DNA of 64,000 nt from Caulobacterales bacterium (GCA_017303355.1 JAFLCU010000001.1:391199-455198), one strand, 5' to 3'; shown: positions 8,882 through 18,541, counted from the first letter of the stretch. Notes: a model not told the origin generated them from the letters alone. A program made the numbers and translations.

Positions 8882-9925
8882 TCACGCCCGCGCCGCATCA
8901 GCGGCGCGGCGAAACTGCTCCGCCTCCCAGGCGCCAAGCGCGCGCGCCGCGTCAGTTTCGAGTCCGACCACGGCGCAATCGCGTGGAAGGCGTCGCGCTA
9001 TCTCCACCAGCGCCTCGCACTGAGCCGCCTCCCCGGCGGTGAGATTGGCGCGCCGAAATGCGCCCTTCCCCGGCAGATAAAAAAGCGCCGGCGCGACGCC
9101 GCTCTCGGCGAAGGCGCGGCGGGCGGCGGCTTCGAGGGTTTCATCCGGCCGCACCACGCATGGCGCGCCACCGAGAAACACCACCTGATCAGGCGTCAAC
9201 GGCGCGGCAGCCAAGGCGGCGCATAATTCGACGTCGCGCGCGATAGCGGCGTGCGCGCCATCCCGTTCGAACCCCGGCGCCACGGGACCATCATCGGCGT
9301 TCATCGATGATTGTTCGAACTGCATCCGCACTGGAAAATCCAGCGTCCGCTCCATCGCACACAACAAATCGTACGCTTCCCGCATGCTCTCCGCAGCGAC
9401 AACGACCCCATGATTTTGCAGCAGCAGAATGTCCGCCGCTCCGCTCTCGGCATTCAAGCGCGCGATTTCCAATGCAAGAGACAGGCCCGGCTTGATGTAG
9501 GGAATGACGCATCCGGACACGCCGATCTCATCCACCGCGCCGCGAAAGCGCGCCTCGCCGTCCGCAAGCACGGCGCAGATCGTGCTGTTGATCGCGTGCG
9601 CGTGGACAACCGCTCGCTGCGGCATGACCGCATGCATCGCGGCTTCGATCGAGGGCCGAAGGCCATCCGAGGTAACGCTCGCCCGCATCAGTGCGTCAAG
9701 CGCTGGCTCATCAGCGCGCGCTACGGCTTCGACAAGCACGTCTAGGCGAACAGGCACGAAAATCGAGCGCTCCTCGGCATCGCGCATCCAGGCCCCGGAC
9801 GCCTTCACCCAAAGCTCGCCATCGCACTTCACTGACGTGTTGCCGCCGGCCCCTTGCGTGAGCATGGGGTCTCGCCCGATTGCGGCCGTTACTTGTCTCA
9901 GTTCCGCTTGCGCCGCCGCACTCAT
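8882..9925 (-). CDS. Class II aldolase/adducin-family protein
   Basis: About 347 residues with an N-terminal class II (zinc) aldolase domain. GAGGNTSVK and VKASGAWM bind phosphate in this fold, and HAHAIN near residue 110 together with the later NHGVVVA supply metal ligands. The C-terminal third (from about residue 220) is an extra domain I do not recognise. The start at the ATG at 9925 has GGAG upstream; the longer frame begins with TTG at 9973. It lies 3 bases from the end of rhaI, convergent, and downstream of the esterase gene. Since a complete fused aldolase is also present (15880-17967), this one may act on another sugar phosphate or be a second rhamnulose-1-phosphate aldolase. Confidence 0.75.
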   Translation of the reverse strand: MSAAAQAELRQVTAAIGRDPMLTQGAGGNTSVKCDGELWVKASGAWMRDAEERSIFVPVRLDVLVEAVARADEPALDALMRASVTSDGLRPSIEAAMHAVMPQRAVVHAHAINSTICAVLADGEARFRGAVDEIGVSGCVIPYIKPGLSLALEIARLNAESGAADILLLQNHGVVVAAESMREAYDLLCAMERTLDFPVRMQFEQSSMNADDGPVAPGFERDGAHAAIARDVELCAALAAAPLTPDQVVFLGGAPCVVRPDETLEAAARRAFAESGVAPALFYLPGKGAFRRANLTAGEAAQCEALVEIARRLPRDCAVVGLETDAARALGAWEAEQFRRAADAARA

Positions 9926-9992
9926 GATCAACACGGCTCCGTCAGCGTCTCCGGACGAAACAACGCGGACCAACGCTTTGGGCTTGCGTCTG

Positions 9993-10955
9993 TCACGCCG
10001 TCAACGCCGCCCGCAGCGCCAGGGCGGCGTCTTCGAGCGCTTCGCGGCCTTTCCCGACGCCAGCCGAAAACTGCGTGAATCCGTGAATCACGCCAGCGTA
10101 CTCCCGCATCTCCACGCGTGACCCGGCCTTACGCAACGCTTCGGCAAGCTCAATGCTATCGTCGCGCAGAGGATCCATGCCGGCGACCGCGAGAAAGGCC
10201 GGCGGCATGCCACGCAGGTCGCCCAGTATCGGTGACGCATAAGGATGGGCGCGATCCGCTCGGTCTCGGAGATAGAGGTTCATGAAGAACTCAAGCGCAT
10301 CTCCGCCCAGTCCGAAATTGCCCGCGCCATAGGCGCGATAGGACGCGGTATCGGTGCGCATGGCGAACAGGCCGTAGATCAGGACCATGAACGCGGGCAG
10401 CGCCTCGCCTGCGTCGCGCAAAGCCAGCGTGGCGCCCATCGCCAAATTGGCGCCTGCCGAGGCGCCGCCGACGGCGATCTTGTCGGCCGACACGCCCAGG
10501 TCGCGTGCATTCGCGCGCGCCCAGCGTATCGCGTTCACGCAATCATTGAGCGGCTCGGGAAATTTTGCCTCGGGCGCCAGCCGGTAATCGACCGAGAGCA
10601 GCTTCGTTCCCGATTTCGCGGCGACAAGCCTGCACGCACGATCCTCGAAATCGAGATCGCCAATAACCCAGCCTCCGCCATGAAAATGGATCAGCAGACC
10701 GCCGCCTTCGCTCGCGCTCGAGGGTGCGTAAAGGCGCGCGCGTAAAGGCTGTGGCGCCACATCGAGGAAAAAGTCGCGCACCTCGGCGACCTCGGGGAGA
10801 TCTCGATTCCAGACCGCAAAATCGGCCGCGGCCCGCTCTCGCATCGCCGCCGGCGCAATCGTCACCATTGGCGTCCGTTCAGCCATGCGCTGTCGCATCG
10901 CCATTACGATCGGGAGCATCTCGGGATCAAGCTGGGAATCGAGCGGATCGCTCAT
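9993..10955 (-). CDS. Alpha/beta hydrolase, HSL-type carboxylesterase
   Basis: About 320 residues of the hormone-sensitive-lipase esterase family. The oxyanion motif HFHGGGW lies near residue 85, the nucleophile elbow GGASAG near residue 160, the acid in GMDPLRDD and the catalytic His in VIHGFTQF. The ATG at 10955 (MSDPLDSQ) fits family length; the open frame runs another 105 codons upstream with atypical composition. No signal peptide is seen, so it should be cytosolic. In this locus it could remove acetyl groups from acetylated rhamnose, a guess from context only. It forms an operon with the class II aldolase and is divergent from the symporter. Confidence 0.85.
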   Translation of the reverse strand: MSDPLDSQLDPEMLPIVMAMRQRMAERTPMVTIAPAAMRERAAADFAVWNRDLPEVAEVRDFFLDVAPQPLRARLYAPSSASEGGGLLIHFHGGGWVIGDLDFEDRACRLVAAKSGTKLLSVDYRLAPEAKFPEPLNDCVNAIRWARANARDLGVSADKIAVGGASAGANLAMGATLALRDAGEALPAFMVLIYGLFAMRTDTASYRAYGAGNFGLGGDALEFFMNLYLRDRADRAHPYASPILGDLRGMPPAFLAVAGMDPLRDDSIELAEALRKAGSRVEMREYAGVIHGFTQFSAGVGKGREALEDAALALRAALTA

Positions 10956-11008
10956 CGTCAAAACCTTGCTGCATACGGACTGCGGAGCGCACACTATTTC
11001 AGGAATTG

Positions 11009-11044
11009 TCATTCGCAAGCATTTTCGGTCATAATCATTCGCAA
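11009..11044. repeat. Direct repeat in esterase/symporter promoter region
   Basis: TCATTCGCAA occurs twice, at 11009-11018 and 11035-11044, with starts 26 bases apart, in the divergent promoter between the esterase and the symporter. It may be an operator for the DeoR-type repressor of the locus; the other rhamnose promoters have only loosely similar AT-rich ATCAT-containing stretches. Confidence 0.3.
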
Positions 11045-11073
11045 TTGATCGCCAAGCGGCGGGGGAGCATTGG

Positions 11074-12435
11074 ATGGCCTCGGAAGAAAGACTGGCGTTC
11101 GGGATCAAGCTCGGCTGGGCCATTGGCGAACTGGCGATCGCCGCCTTCGTCGTCTTGCAGATGTCCTTCATGCTCTTCTTCGCGACAGAAGTGCTGCGCA
11201 TACCGCCCGCGATCGCGGGGTTTGCGTTGTTGCTCCCGCGCCTGATTGACGCCTTCGCGGATCCGATCATGGGCGCGATCTCGGATCGAACGAAATCGCC
11301 ACTCGGCCGGCGCCGGCTCTATCTTCTCATTGGCGCACCGCTATTGGGCCTGACCTTTGGCGCGGTGTTCTTCGTGCCCGTCGATGCGCCGCTCATGCTG
11401 AAGGTGACGCTGTTGGTGGCGGCTTTCATGGCGTCAAACGCCGCCGTGACCATCTATGAGGTGCCCTATTCCGCAATGGCCGCCGAGATGACCAGCTCCT
11501 ACAAGGAGCGGACGTCGCTCACCGGCTACAAAATGTTCGCGGCCAGACTTGGCGGTTTCGCCTGTGCGTTCGGCGCGCCGATGATATTCGGCTCACAGGA
11601 AAACCTCGCCGAGGGCTTTCAGCTATTGGGCGTCTGCATCGGCGTCTTCATGATCGTCACTGGCCTTTGGGCCTTCTTCGCGACGGCGCGCGCGCCGCGC
11701 ATTGAGACGACGCCCGATCGTTTCCGGCTGAACGACGAAATCCGCGCCGTGATCGAGAACCGCTCATTTTGCATCCTCTGGATCGCCTTTCTGCTGCAGA
11801 ACCTGGCGATAGGCGCCGCCGCGACCGCGCTTATTTATTTTCTGACGTTGGTGATGCACGTCGCGCCCCAGCAGACGGCGCTCTACATGTCGATCGGTGG
11901 TTTGGTGGCGCTCGTCGCAACGCCTTTATGGGTTGCGATTGGCCGGCGCATCGGCAAGCAACGCGGCTATTTTCTTGGATTGGCTATAACGGCGGTTACG
12001 ACCGTGCCCGCGATGGTGATCGCGCCTGAGCAGGCGCCGTTGCTTCTCGCGGTTTTCTTAATCGCCGGCATCGGCGACGCAGCAAACCAATTGTTTCCCA
12101 ACGCAATGGCGCCCGATACCGTTGAGGTCGATGAATTGAGAAGCGGCATGCGCCGCGAAGGCGCGATCTTTGGCGCGTGGGGCTTTTGCCGCAAATTGGG
12201 CATGACGGGCGGCGCATTTCTCGTGAGCCTCGCCTTGTCCGCGGTGCATTTCACGCCGGGCGCCGTCGCCGCCGATCAAGCATCGAGCGCCATCGACGGC
12301 ATACGCTTCATCTACGCGGCCTTGCCGTTGGCGCTCTGGTTCGGCGCGATGTGGGCGTTTAGCCGCTACGATCTGACCGAGGCCCGCTTTGAAGCGCTGA
12401 AGGCGGAAATACGCATGCGCGGCGGCCAAGCATGA
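11074..12435 (+). CDS. MFS transporter, GPH-type sugar:cation symporter
   Basis: A 453-residue inner-membrane transporter with about 12 hydrophobic segments. The signature after helix 2 (DAFADPIMGAISDRTKSPLGRRR) is typical of the glycoside-pentoside-hexuronide:cation symporter family, and a late EVDELRSGMRREGAIFG segment also fits. Position inside the rhamnose locus makes L-rhamnose or a rhamnoside the likely substrate. It replaces the ABC importer used by rhizobia. It is preceded by its own promoter region, shared with the divergent esterase. Confidence 0.87.
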   Translation: MASEERLAFGIKLGWAIGELAIAAFVVLQMSFMLFFATEVLRIPPAIAGFALLLPRLIDAFADPIMGAISDRTKSPLGRRRLYLLIGAPLLGLTFGAVFFVPVDAPLMLKVTLLVAAFMASNAAVTIYEVPYSAMAAEMTSSYKERTSLTGYKMFAARLGGFACAFGAPMIFGSQENLAEGFQLLGVCIGVFMIVTGLWAFFATARAPRIETTPDRFRLNDEIRAVIENRSFCILWIAFLLQNLAIGAAATALIYFLTLVMHVAPQQTALYMSIGGLVALVATPLWVAIGRRIGKQRGYFLGLAITAVTTVPAMVIAPEQAPLLLAVFLIAGIGDAANQLFPNAMAPDTVEVDELRSGMRREGAIFGAWGFCRKLGMTGGAFLVSLALSAVHFTPGAVAADQASSAIDGIRFIYAALPLALWFGAMWAFSRYDLTEARFEALKAEIRMRGGQA

Positions 12436-12569
12436 CGCACGCAGCGCCAGGTCACATCACTGAAGACACGCCTTCTCCGCCACTCAGCGCAGGCGATGGA
12501 GAGTTAGGCGGGGCGGCGGGCCAACGCGAGGCGCCCGGCGCTCCGATGTCATAACTTTCCCGCGGAGGT

Positions 12570-13352
12570 TCAGTCCTCGGCGATGACGACCTCGACGCCG
12601 GCCTTCTCGAGCATGTTGCGGCTCTTGGCGCTGATGCCCGCGTCGGTGACGACCGTATCGATTTCGCTGAGCGGACAAAGCACAAGGCCGGTCTTGCGCT
12701 CAAACTTGGTGCTGTCGGCCAAGACGATGACCTTTTCGGCGCGCGCCATAAGGCGCCGTTCCGCGCGAATCAGGATCGAATCCGCCTGCAACAATCCCAC
12801 GGGAGAGAGCGCTTGGGCGCCCATGAGAATCTTGGACGCGAAACACTCGGCCGTGCCGTCCTCTTCGAACGGCGAGAGAATGATGTTCTGCTCGCGGAAA
12901 ACCTCCCCGCCCGGAACCAGTAATCGGGTGCGCGGCGACAACAGCAATTGTTCTACGATAGGCAGCGAGTTGGTCAGAACTTGCAGGTCGAGATCGGCAA
13001 GAAACGGACAGAGCAGCGATGTCGTCGATCCACCGTCAATGACAATCGTCTCACCCGGCTCGATCAAGCCGGCCGCGGTCCTGGCGATAGCGCGCTTTTG
13101 AACGACATTTATCTGCTTGTTGCGGGCAAGCGGCGTGCCGGCCAGATGCGAGGTCTGAGTCTCGGGGCGTTCGACGCCGCCATGAACCCGTTTCAGCGCC
13201 CCGTCGTCCGCGAGCTTGCGGAGATCCCTGCGAATTGTCGCTTCCGAGGCTCCCACCAGATTCTGCAAGTCCTGAACGGAAGCGAACGGCGCTTCGCTGA
13301 GCTTGCCGAGAATTTTGCGTCTGCGCTCACTCTGCCGCATTGTGTTTTCCAT
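12570..13352 (-). CDS. DeoR/GlpR-family transcriptional repressor, probable rhamnose regulator
   Basis: About 260 residues: an N-terminal DeoR winged helix (RRRKILGKL, then DLQNLVGASEATIRRDLRKL and the KRVHGG wing) and a C-terminal sugar-phosphate sensor of the ISOCOT fold (IVIDGGSTT, ILADSTKF). Family members repress sugar-catabolic operons until a phosphorylated intermediate binds; rhizobial RhaR is of this type. The ATG at 13352 overlaps the end of the GH78 gene by 26 bases (the ATG at 13340 by 14), so translation is probably coupled. It is the last gene of the aldolase-GH78-repressor operon. Confidence 0.85.
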   Translation of the reverse strand: MENTMRQSERRRKILGKLSEAPFASVQDLQNLVGASEATIRRDLRKLADDGALKRVHGGVERPETQTSHLAGTPLARNKQINVVQKRAIARTAAGLIEPGETIVIDGGSTTSLLCPFLADLDLQVLTNSLPIVEQLLLSPRTRLLVPGGEVFREQNIILSPFEEDGTAECFASKILMGAQALSPVGLLQADSILIRAERRLMARAEKVIVLADSTKFERKTGLVLCPLSEIDTVVTDAGISAKSRNMLEKAGVEVVIAED

Positions 13353-15867
13353 CCTGTCGTCGGCGCCTAAGGGCGCGAGACTGCCGGCCAGCTTCCAACC
13401 GCGACATTCCTTCCACAACATAACCGCTCGGCGCAACAAGCTCGCCGATCACGCCGTCCGGAAGTGCGACCTCCACCTCGATCACGTCCCCTGTGCGGCG
13501 CAGCGCCACTTCGATGTCGCCCGCCAGCGTTGGCTGTGAGCCTCGCGCAAACCCCAGCACGCCCAAGGTCGGTTCGATCCTCACATGAGCAAAACCAGCA
13601 GCCGCGGGTTTAATGCCGAGGACCTGACGCATCATCTGCCATGTCGGCGTGGCGGAGAATCCATGCGCCAAACTGGCGTGAGGTTCAAACCCCTCCCAGA
13701 GCGTTGTCGCGCCGCGCTTGATCATGCTTCCATAGCGCTCTCGCATGAGGTCGAGCGCCAGATCGAAGCGGCCGGCCTTCGCCAGCGCCGTATAGACAAA
13801 ATGGCTGAAGAAGGTGTTCGCGAGCACAATATGCTTTGCCTCCTCGAACCCCTCTCCTTCCAGGATGATCGGGGGCGCCGGCGTCAAACGCAGCAGCGTT
13901 CGATCGCCGATGCGAGCGGCGATCGAGGCGGCGCGATCTGGTTCAACACCGCCCCACAAGATCATGGCCGCGTTTGCGTGCTGAGATGTTCTGGGCTGGC
14001 GCATGTCGGTTGTCGGATCGACACAATCCGCATAGAGCCCGCGCGCGGCATCCCAATGCGTCTCGAGCACTTGCTTCAAGCGCCGGGCTTGCTCGCTTCG
14101 GCGCGCGGCTTCGCTATCCCACCCAAGTACGCCGGCAAGACGCGCCGCTATGTCGAAGGCGCCGCACAATTCGGCGTTCAGAACCGTTGAATAGCCGGTT
14201 CGCCCCAAGGCGGCCCAATCCTGGAAATGCCAGTAGGGCAAATCGGCTACGCGTCCATCTTCGCCGGCAAGCTCTTCAAACCACGCAAGCACCTTTAGCA
14301 AGGATGGGAAGAGCGAACGCACGAGTTCAACATCGTTGCTGTGCTCAAAATGGTCCCAGAGATTAAATATCCAATGCAGTGAATAGTCCGGAATGATCCA
14401 GCCGAAGCGGCGATGATCGCCCGGCGCAAACATTTCCAGAAGGCCGTCAGTGCGCTGGCTTTCCGCCGCTGATCGAAGGAAGTGCCGGTTGAGCGCATGG
14501 ATTTCCGGGCCGAAAACAGCCTCGCCCACCAGGTGCTCGACGGTGGAATCGCCCAGCCATTGACGCTGCTCCCGGCCCGGGCAATCGATCCAGCCGTCGT
14601 GCATGCATAGTTCGAGAGTCTTTCGGCCCAGCTCCCACAGCTTGTTCAGCAGCGGATCTGAGCACTCGAACGCACCGCGCCCCTTTCCCGGATAGCGGGT
14701 CGAAACGACCGACACGTCCTGAAAGCGAAGACCCTTTTTCGCATTGCGCACGTGGATCTGCATCCAACGCACCGCATCCCACTCAAAAGCCTCAAACACT
14801 TGCTTGCCGGGGCGCGCGATCACACGACAGACGTGCGCATCAAGTCCCATGATCGGTAGCCGCTCGATGCGGGCGTCAAGCGCCGGCCCGCCTGGATCGA
14901 ACTCTCCGGGCAAACGCTCCGATACGACGATGTCGATAACCTCGCCGCCACTTGCTTCAAAAGTTATGCGCGGACGCCCCGCGAGAATCTCGCCGAAGTC
15001 GAACAGCAACGCCGCGCCATCCGTTGGCGGAATCGACACATCATTCACCGCACCCGACGATGCCAGCGACGGCGACGAGAGCTCCTCTTCGTAGGCTTGC
15101 CTCTCAACCGGCAAGTCAGACGGCTCAATCTTTCTGGTCCAAACCAAACGCCGCGGCGCACAAGCTTGCTCGAGCATTTGCGGCATCATGGACGGGGCCA
15201 TCACCGGAAATGGCTTGGTTTGCGCCCCGCCAAATCTCGACTCGGGCCCGCCGAAACCCGTCGCCAGAACGTGGGTTTCGTCCCAATGCGCGTCTGAATA
15301 GTCGAGCCCGGTCCAATCTTCTGGAAAAAGATTCGCGTCGAATTGCTCAACAAACCCAAGGGCTGAAGTCATTTGCGGCGTGTTGTTTTCCCATGCGTCG
15401 CACGTGAGCGCGCGCCATTCGGCATCCGTTTGGACTTGGATGGATTGCGCGGCGCCCGACACAATTCCGTCTAGCCAAAGCGCACCGTCGCCGAAGGTCG
15501 AACGCCAATGGCCATGCACGGACTCGTAGAACGCCGTGTCGATGCCGTAGGTATGCACCAGCACGCCAATAACGTTAGCGCCTTTAACGAACGGCGCATC
15601 GACATAGGTGTCGAAGCGTTGCCGAAGCGGTGAACAGCGGACGGGGCCGCGGCCCAGACGCTGGCCGTTCAAGAAAAGCTGATACTTGCCGTCGCAAGTG
15701 ATGTTGATTGCGCTCTGCGAGACCTCGAACGGCACATCAACACGCCGGCGAAAGAGAAACCACCTATTGAGGCCATCACTGCGCGGCGGTACGCCGCGAA
15801 TGGCGGCGAAAAAGCCGTCCGGATCAATCTTTTGCTTGGCGGTCCAAATGAATGGCGCACGACTCAT
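13327..15867 (-). CDS. GH78 alpha-L-rhamnosidase
   Basis: An 846-residue glycoside hydrolase that releases terminal alpha-L-rhamnose. Beta-sandwich domains (residues 1-380) are followed by the alpha/alpha-barrel catalytic domain. IDCPGREQRQWLGD near residue 425 holds the conserved acidic residues, and the barrel segment TLWEGFEPHASLAHGFSATP near residue 722 carries the second catalytic Glu. A C-terminal beta domain follows. No signal peptide is seen at the N-terminus (MSRAPFIWTAK), so it may act in the cytosol on imported rhamnosides, in line with the symporter. The gene starts 12 bases after the fused aldolase gene in the same operon. Confidence 0.87.
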   Translation of the reverse strand: MSRAPFIWTAKQKIDPDGFFAAIRGVPPRSDGLNRWFLFRRRVDVPFEVSQSAINITCDGKYQLFLNGQRLGRGPVRCSPLRQRFDTYVDAPFVKGANVIGVLVHTYGIDTAFYESVHGHWRSTFGDGALWLDGIVSGAAQSIQVQTDAEWRALTCDAWENNTPQMTSALGFVEQFDANLFPEDWTGLDYSDAHWDETHVLATGFGGPESRFGGAQTKPFPVMAPSMMPQMLEQACAPRRLVWTRKIEPSDLPVERQAYEEELSSPSLASSGAVNDVSIPPTDGAALLFDFGEILAGRPRITFEASGGEVIDIVVSERLPGEFDPGGPALDARIERLPIMGLDAHVCRVIARPGKQVFEAFEWDAVRWMQIHVRNAKKGLRFQDVSVVSTRYPGKGRGAFECSDPLLNKLWELGRKTLELCMHDGWIDCPGREQRQWLGDSTVEHLVGEAVFGPEIHALNRHFLRSAAESQRTDGLLEMFAPGDHRRFGWIIPDYSLHWIFNLWDHFEHSNDVELVRSLFPSLLKVLAWFEELAGEDGRVADLPYWHFQDWAALGRTGYSTVLNAELCGAFDIAARLAGVLGWDSEAARRSEQARRLKQVLETHWDAARGLYADCVDPTTDMRQPRTSQHANAAMILWGGVEPDRAASIAARIGDRTLLRLTPAPPIILEGEGFEEAKHIVLANTFFSHFVYTALAKAGRFDLALDLMRERYGSMIKRGATTLWEGFEPHASLAHGFSATPTWQMMRQVLGIKPAAAGFAHVRIEPTLGVLGFARGSQPTLAGDIEVALRRTGDVIEVEVALPDGVIGELVAPSGYVVEGMSRLEAGRQSRALRRRRQDGKHNAAE

Positions 15868-15879
15868 CTTGTGAACAGC

Positions 15880-17967
15880 CTAACGTGTGAACGCAACGAG
15901 GTTGCCGCCGTCGACGTTCAGGATGTTGCCCGTCGATTTCGCCGACGCTTCGCCCGCAAAGAACGCGACTGCTTGCGCCACGTCTTCGGGCAATACGGCT
16001 TGCTGAAGCAAAGAACGCTTGCGGTAAAATTCTTCGAGCCCGTCTTCGGATATGCCGTAGGCAGCCGCGCGTTCGGCGCGCCAGGCGCCGCTCCAGATTT
16101 GCGAGCCGCGCAAGACCGCGTCTGGGTTGACCGCGTTCACGCGAATATTGTGCTGAGCGCCTTCAAGCGCCAAGCAGCGGGCCAGATGGAGTTCGGCCGC
16201 CTTGGCGGAGGCATAAGCGGCGGCGCCAGGTGTTGCGGCCAAGGCGTTCTTGGAGGCGACGAACACGATGGATCCTCCTTGCGCCTTCATGCTCTTGAAC
16301 GCCTCGCGCGCAGCCAGAAAGTATCCATCGCCCAATACCGCGAAGGTCTCGCGCCATTGATCCAGTGAGGTGTCTTCGATCGGCGAAGAACTCGCCAATC
16401 CCGCATTCGCCACGAGAATGTCAACGCCGCCGAACGCAAGGATGCACGCTTGAAAGGCATCAACGACGTTCTGCTCGCTCGTCACATCCCCAAGCGCACT
16501 GGCGATTCTATCGGCGCCCGCGCGCGAGACAAGGGCGGCGCTCGCCTCCGCAAGCGCCGCTTCCGAACGATCCATCAGAAAGACACACGCGCCATCGTCA
16601 AGCAATCGCTCTGCTATTGCGCGCCCAATCCCGCCGGCGCCGCCAGTGATAGCCGCCACTTTGCCTTGCAGCGGCTTTGGCGGGGGCATTCGCCGAAGCT
16701 TGGCCTCCTCAAGCAGCCAATATTCGATGTCGAACGCCTCTTGGTCCGGCAACCCTTGATACCGCGACACCGCCTCGGCCCCGCGCATGACATTGATGGC
16801 GTTCTGAAAGAATTCGCTGGCGATACGCGCGGTCGCCTTGTCTCGAGCGAACGATAGAAGCCCCACGCCCGGCAGCGCGATCAGCACTGGATTCGCGTCG
16901 CGCATGGGCGGACTGTCTGGCCGCTTGCACGCGTCGTAATAGGCCCCGTAAGCAGCGCGGTATTCGCCAAGAGCCGCATCGATGGCGTCGTTGTCAGCAT
17001 CGGGCGACAACACCAGCGGCCTGATCTTGGTGCGCAAGAAATGATCGGGGCATGAGGTGCCTATTTGCGCCAAACGAAGCAAAGACTCGGCACAAACAAA
17101 CTCCATCACCTCTGGGCCGTCCGAGAAGTGCGCGACTTTCGCACCTGACGACGACAGGCGCGGGCGCAAGCGCGCGATCAGATCGCAAGCGCGGGCGCGG
17201 CGCGCGCTTTCACGCAACGGTTCAACCACTCTTGCGCCAAACGGCGCGCCGCCTTCGATGCGTTGGTTTAAAAACTCCGCGGCGGCCCGGATTGTCTCGA
17301 TCGTGGTCTCATAACATTCGCGCGCCGTGTCGCCCCAGGTCACGAGACCGTGGTTTTGCAGAACCACACCCTTCCAATGCGGATGCGCTCTCGCCGCCGC
17401 CGCAAGCTGACGTCCAAGCTCCCAGCCGGGCCGACGCCACGCGATCCAGCCAATGCGGCCGCCGAATATAGTCCGCGTCAGCTCCTCGCCATCGACGGAG
17501 GCGGCTAGCGCCGTCACGGAATCTGGATGAACGTGATCGATATGCGCATAAGGAAGAAGCGCATGCAGCGGCGTGTCGATAGAGGCCGCGCGCGCGCTCA
17601 GGTTGAAGGCGCAGTGTGGAAGATAGTCCACCATCGCATCTTCGTGCTCTGGGCCGCGATAGAGTTTGTCGGCGTCCAGCAGTTTCTCAAGGCTGAGAAC
17701 CGCAAACCCCCCTTCATCGATTGTGCCAAGGTCCCCGCCCGATCCCTTGACCCACAGGACGCGCACGTCCGCCCCCGTCAACGGGTCCTTGGCGGTGGTC
17801 TTCGCGGAGGTGTTGCCGCCGCCATAATTGGTCACCGCCAAATCCGCGCCGAGCAGGCGCGAGCGATAGACAAGTTGCTCGACCTCGGAGCCACGCTTCT
17901 TGGCGGTCCAATGCGCCTCCGGCGTCCGCAACGGACTTGCCTTCACGACTGAAATTCCACCATCCAT
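15880..17967 (-). CDS. rhaD: Bifunctional rhamnulose-1-phosphate aldolase/short-chain dehydrogenase
   Basis: A 695-residue fusion. Residues 1 to about 400 are a class II aldolase (NYGGGNTSAK, VKGSGGDL, HIDHVHPDSV and LQNHGLVTWG give the phosphate and metal sites) that splits L-rhamnulose-1-phosphate into DHAP and L-lactaldehyde. From about residue 430 there is a short-chain dehydrogenase with TGGAGGIG for NAD binding and YASAK for catalysis, which should oxidise L-lactaldehyde to L-lactate, or reduce it. Length and order match the known RhaD aldolase-dehydrogenase fusion family. It is first in the operon with the GH78 and deoR genes and is divergent from the ridA lipoprotein gene. Confidence 0.92.
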   Translation of the reverse strand: MDGGISVVKASPLRTPEAHWTAKKRGSEVEQLVYRSRLLGADLAVTNYGGGNTSAKTTAKDPLTGADVRVLWVKGSGGDLGTIDEGGFAVLSLEKLLDADKLYRGPEHEDAMVDYLPHCAFNLSARAASIDTPLHALLPYAHIDHVHPDSVTALAASVDGEELTRTIFGGRIGWIAWRRPGWELGRQLAAAARAHPHWKGVVLQNHGLVTWGDTARECYETTIETIRAAAEFLNQRIEGGAPFGARVVEPLRESARRARACDLIARLRPRLSSSGAKVAHFSDGPEVMEFVCAESLLRLAQIGTSCPDHFLRTKIRPLVLSPDADNDAIDAALGEYRAAYGAYYDACKRPDSPPMRDANPVLIALPGVGLLSFARDKATARIASEFFQNAINVMRGAEAVSRYQGLPDQEAFDIEYWLLEEAKLRRMPPPKPLQGKVAAITGGAGGIGRAIAERLLDDGACVFLMDRSEAALAEASAALVSRAGADRIASALGDVTSEQNVVDAFQACILAFGGVDILVANAGLASSSPIEDTSLDQWRETFAVLGDGYFLAAREAFKSMKAQGGSIVFVASKNALAATPGAAAYASAKAAELHLARCLALEGAQHNIRVNAVNPDAVLRGSQIWSGAWRAERAAAYGISEDGLEEFYRKRSLLQQAVLPEDVAQAVAFFAGEASAKSTGNILNVDGGNLVAFTR

Positions 17968-18074
17968 TTTTTTGGCACTCCGAAGCGTCGCCGGTGGCTA
18001 CAATAGCCCTCGAAACGCTCATATACAATCATTATACGTGCAATTACGATCTGTTCCGATCAGTAGGAGACGTT

Positions 18075-18518
18075 ATGCGCGCATTCAAAATGTTGATAGC
18101 CAGCGCTTGCGGCGCGCTGCTTTGCGCCTGCGCCACGCCAAGCGCGGTATCCTCAAATCCGACCGGCGCGCCTTTGGGGCCCTACTCGCAAGTCGTCGAA
18201 GCCAATGGCTTCGTCTTCTTCTCCGGCATCGTCGCCGCATCACCACAAACTGGCGCATTGAGCGGAGGGGATATTCAGGCCCAAAGCCGCCAAGTGCTCG
18301 CTAATCTGGACGCGCTTCTCGTTGCGTCGAACCTTTCCCGCGCGGATGTGGTCAAGACGACCGTGTTCCTTCGCGATGCAGCTGACATGCGCGCGATGAA
18401 CGCTGAGTATGCCGAATTTTTCGGCGACCTCCGTCCGGCGCGCACCACCGTGCCGGGAGCGGATTGGGGCGGCTCCGGCATTCTCATTGAAATCGAGGTG
18501 ATCGCCGTGCGGCGCTAG
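18075..18518 (+). CDS. RidA-family protein with lipoprotein-like signal
   Basis: A 147-residue RidA/YjgF protein. The ATG at 18075 follows an AGGAGA ribosome site and gives a signal peptide ending in LLCACA, a plausible lipobox with Cys19 as the lipidated residue. The RidA core is well kept: GPYSQ near residue 33, FFSGI, and RPARTTVPG with the Arg that anchors the substrate carboxylate. It should therefore be an active imine deaminase placed in the envelope. It is divergent from the fused aldolase gene and convergent with the large TonB receptor gene. Its role in sugar use is not obvious. Confidence 0.85.
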   Translation: MRAFKMLIASACGALLCACATPSAVSSNPTGAPLGPYSQVVEANGFVFFSGIVAASPQTGALSGGDIQAQSRQVLANLDALLVASNLSRADVVKTTVFLRDAADMRAMNAEYAEFFGDLRPARTTVPGADWGGSGILIEIEVIAVRR

Positions 18519-18541
18519 AGCGTAAGGACGATAGTCGCATC

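Noticed and set aside
10956..11270. N-terminal extension of the esterase
   Set aside because: The 105 extra codons cover the divergent promoter and the symporter start and lack homology; Met at 10955 fits the family.
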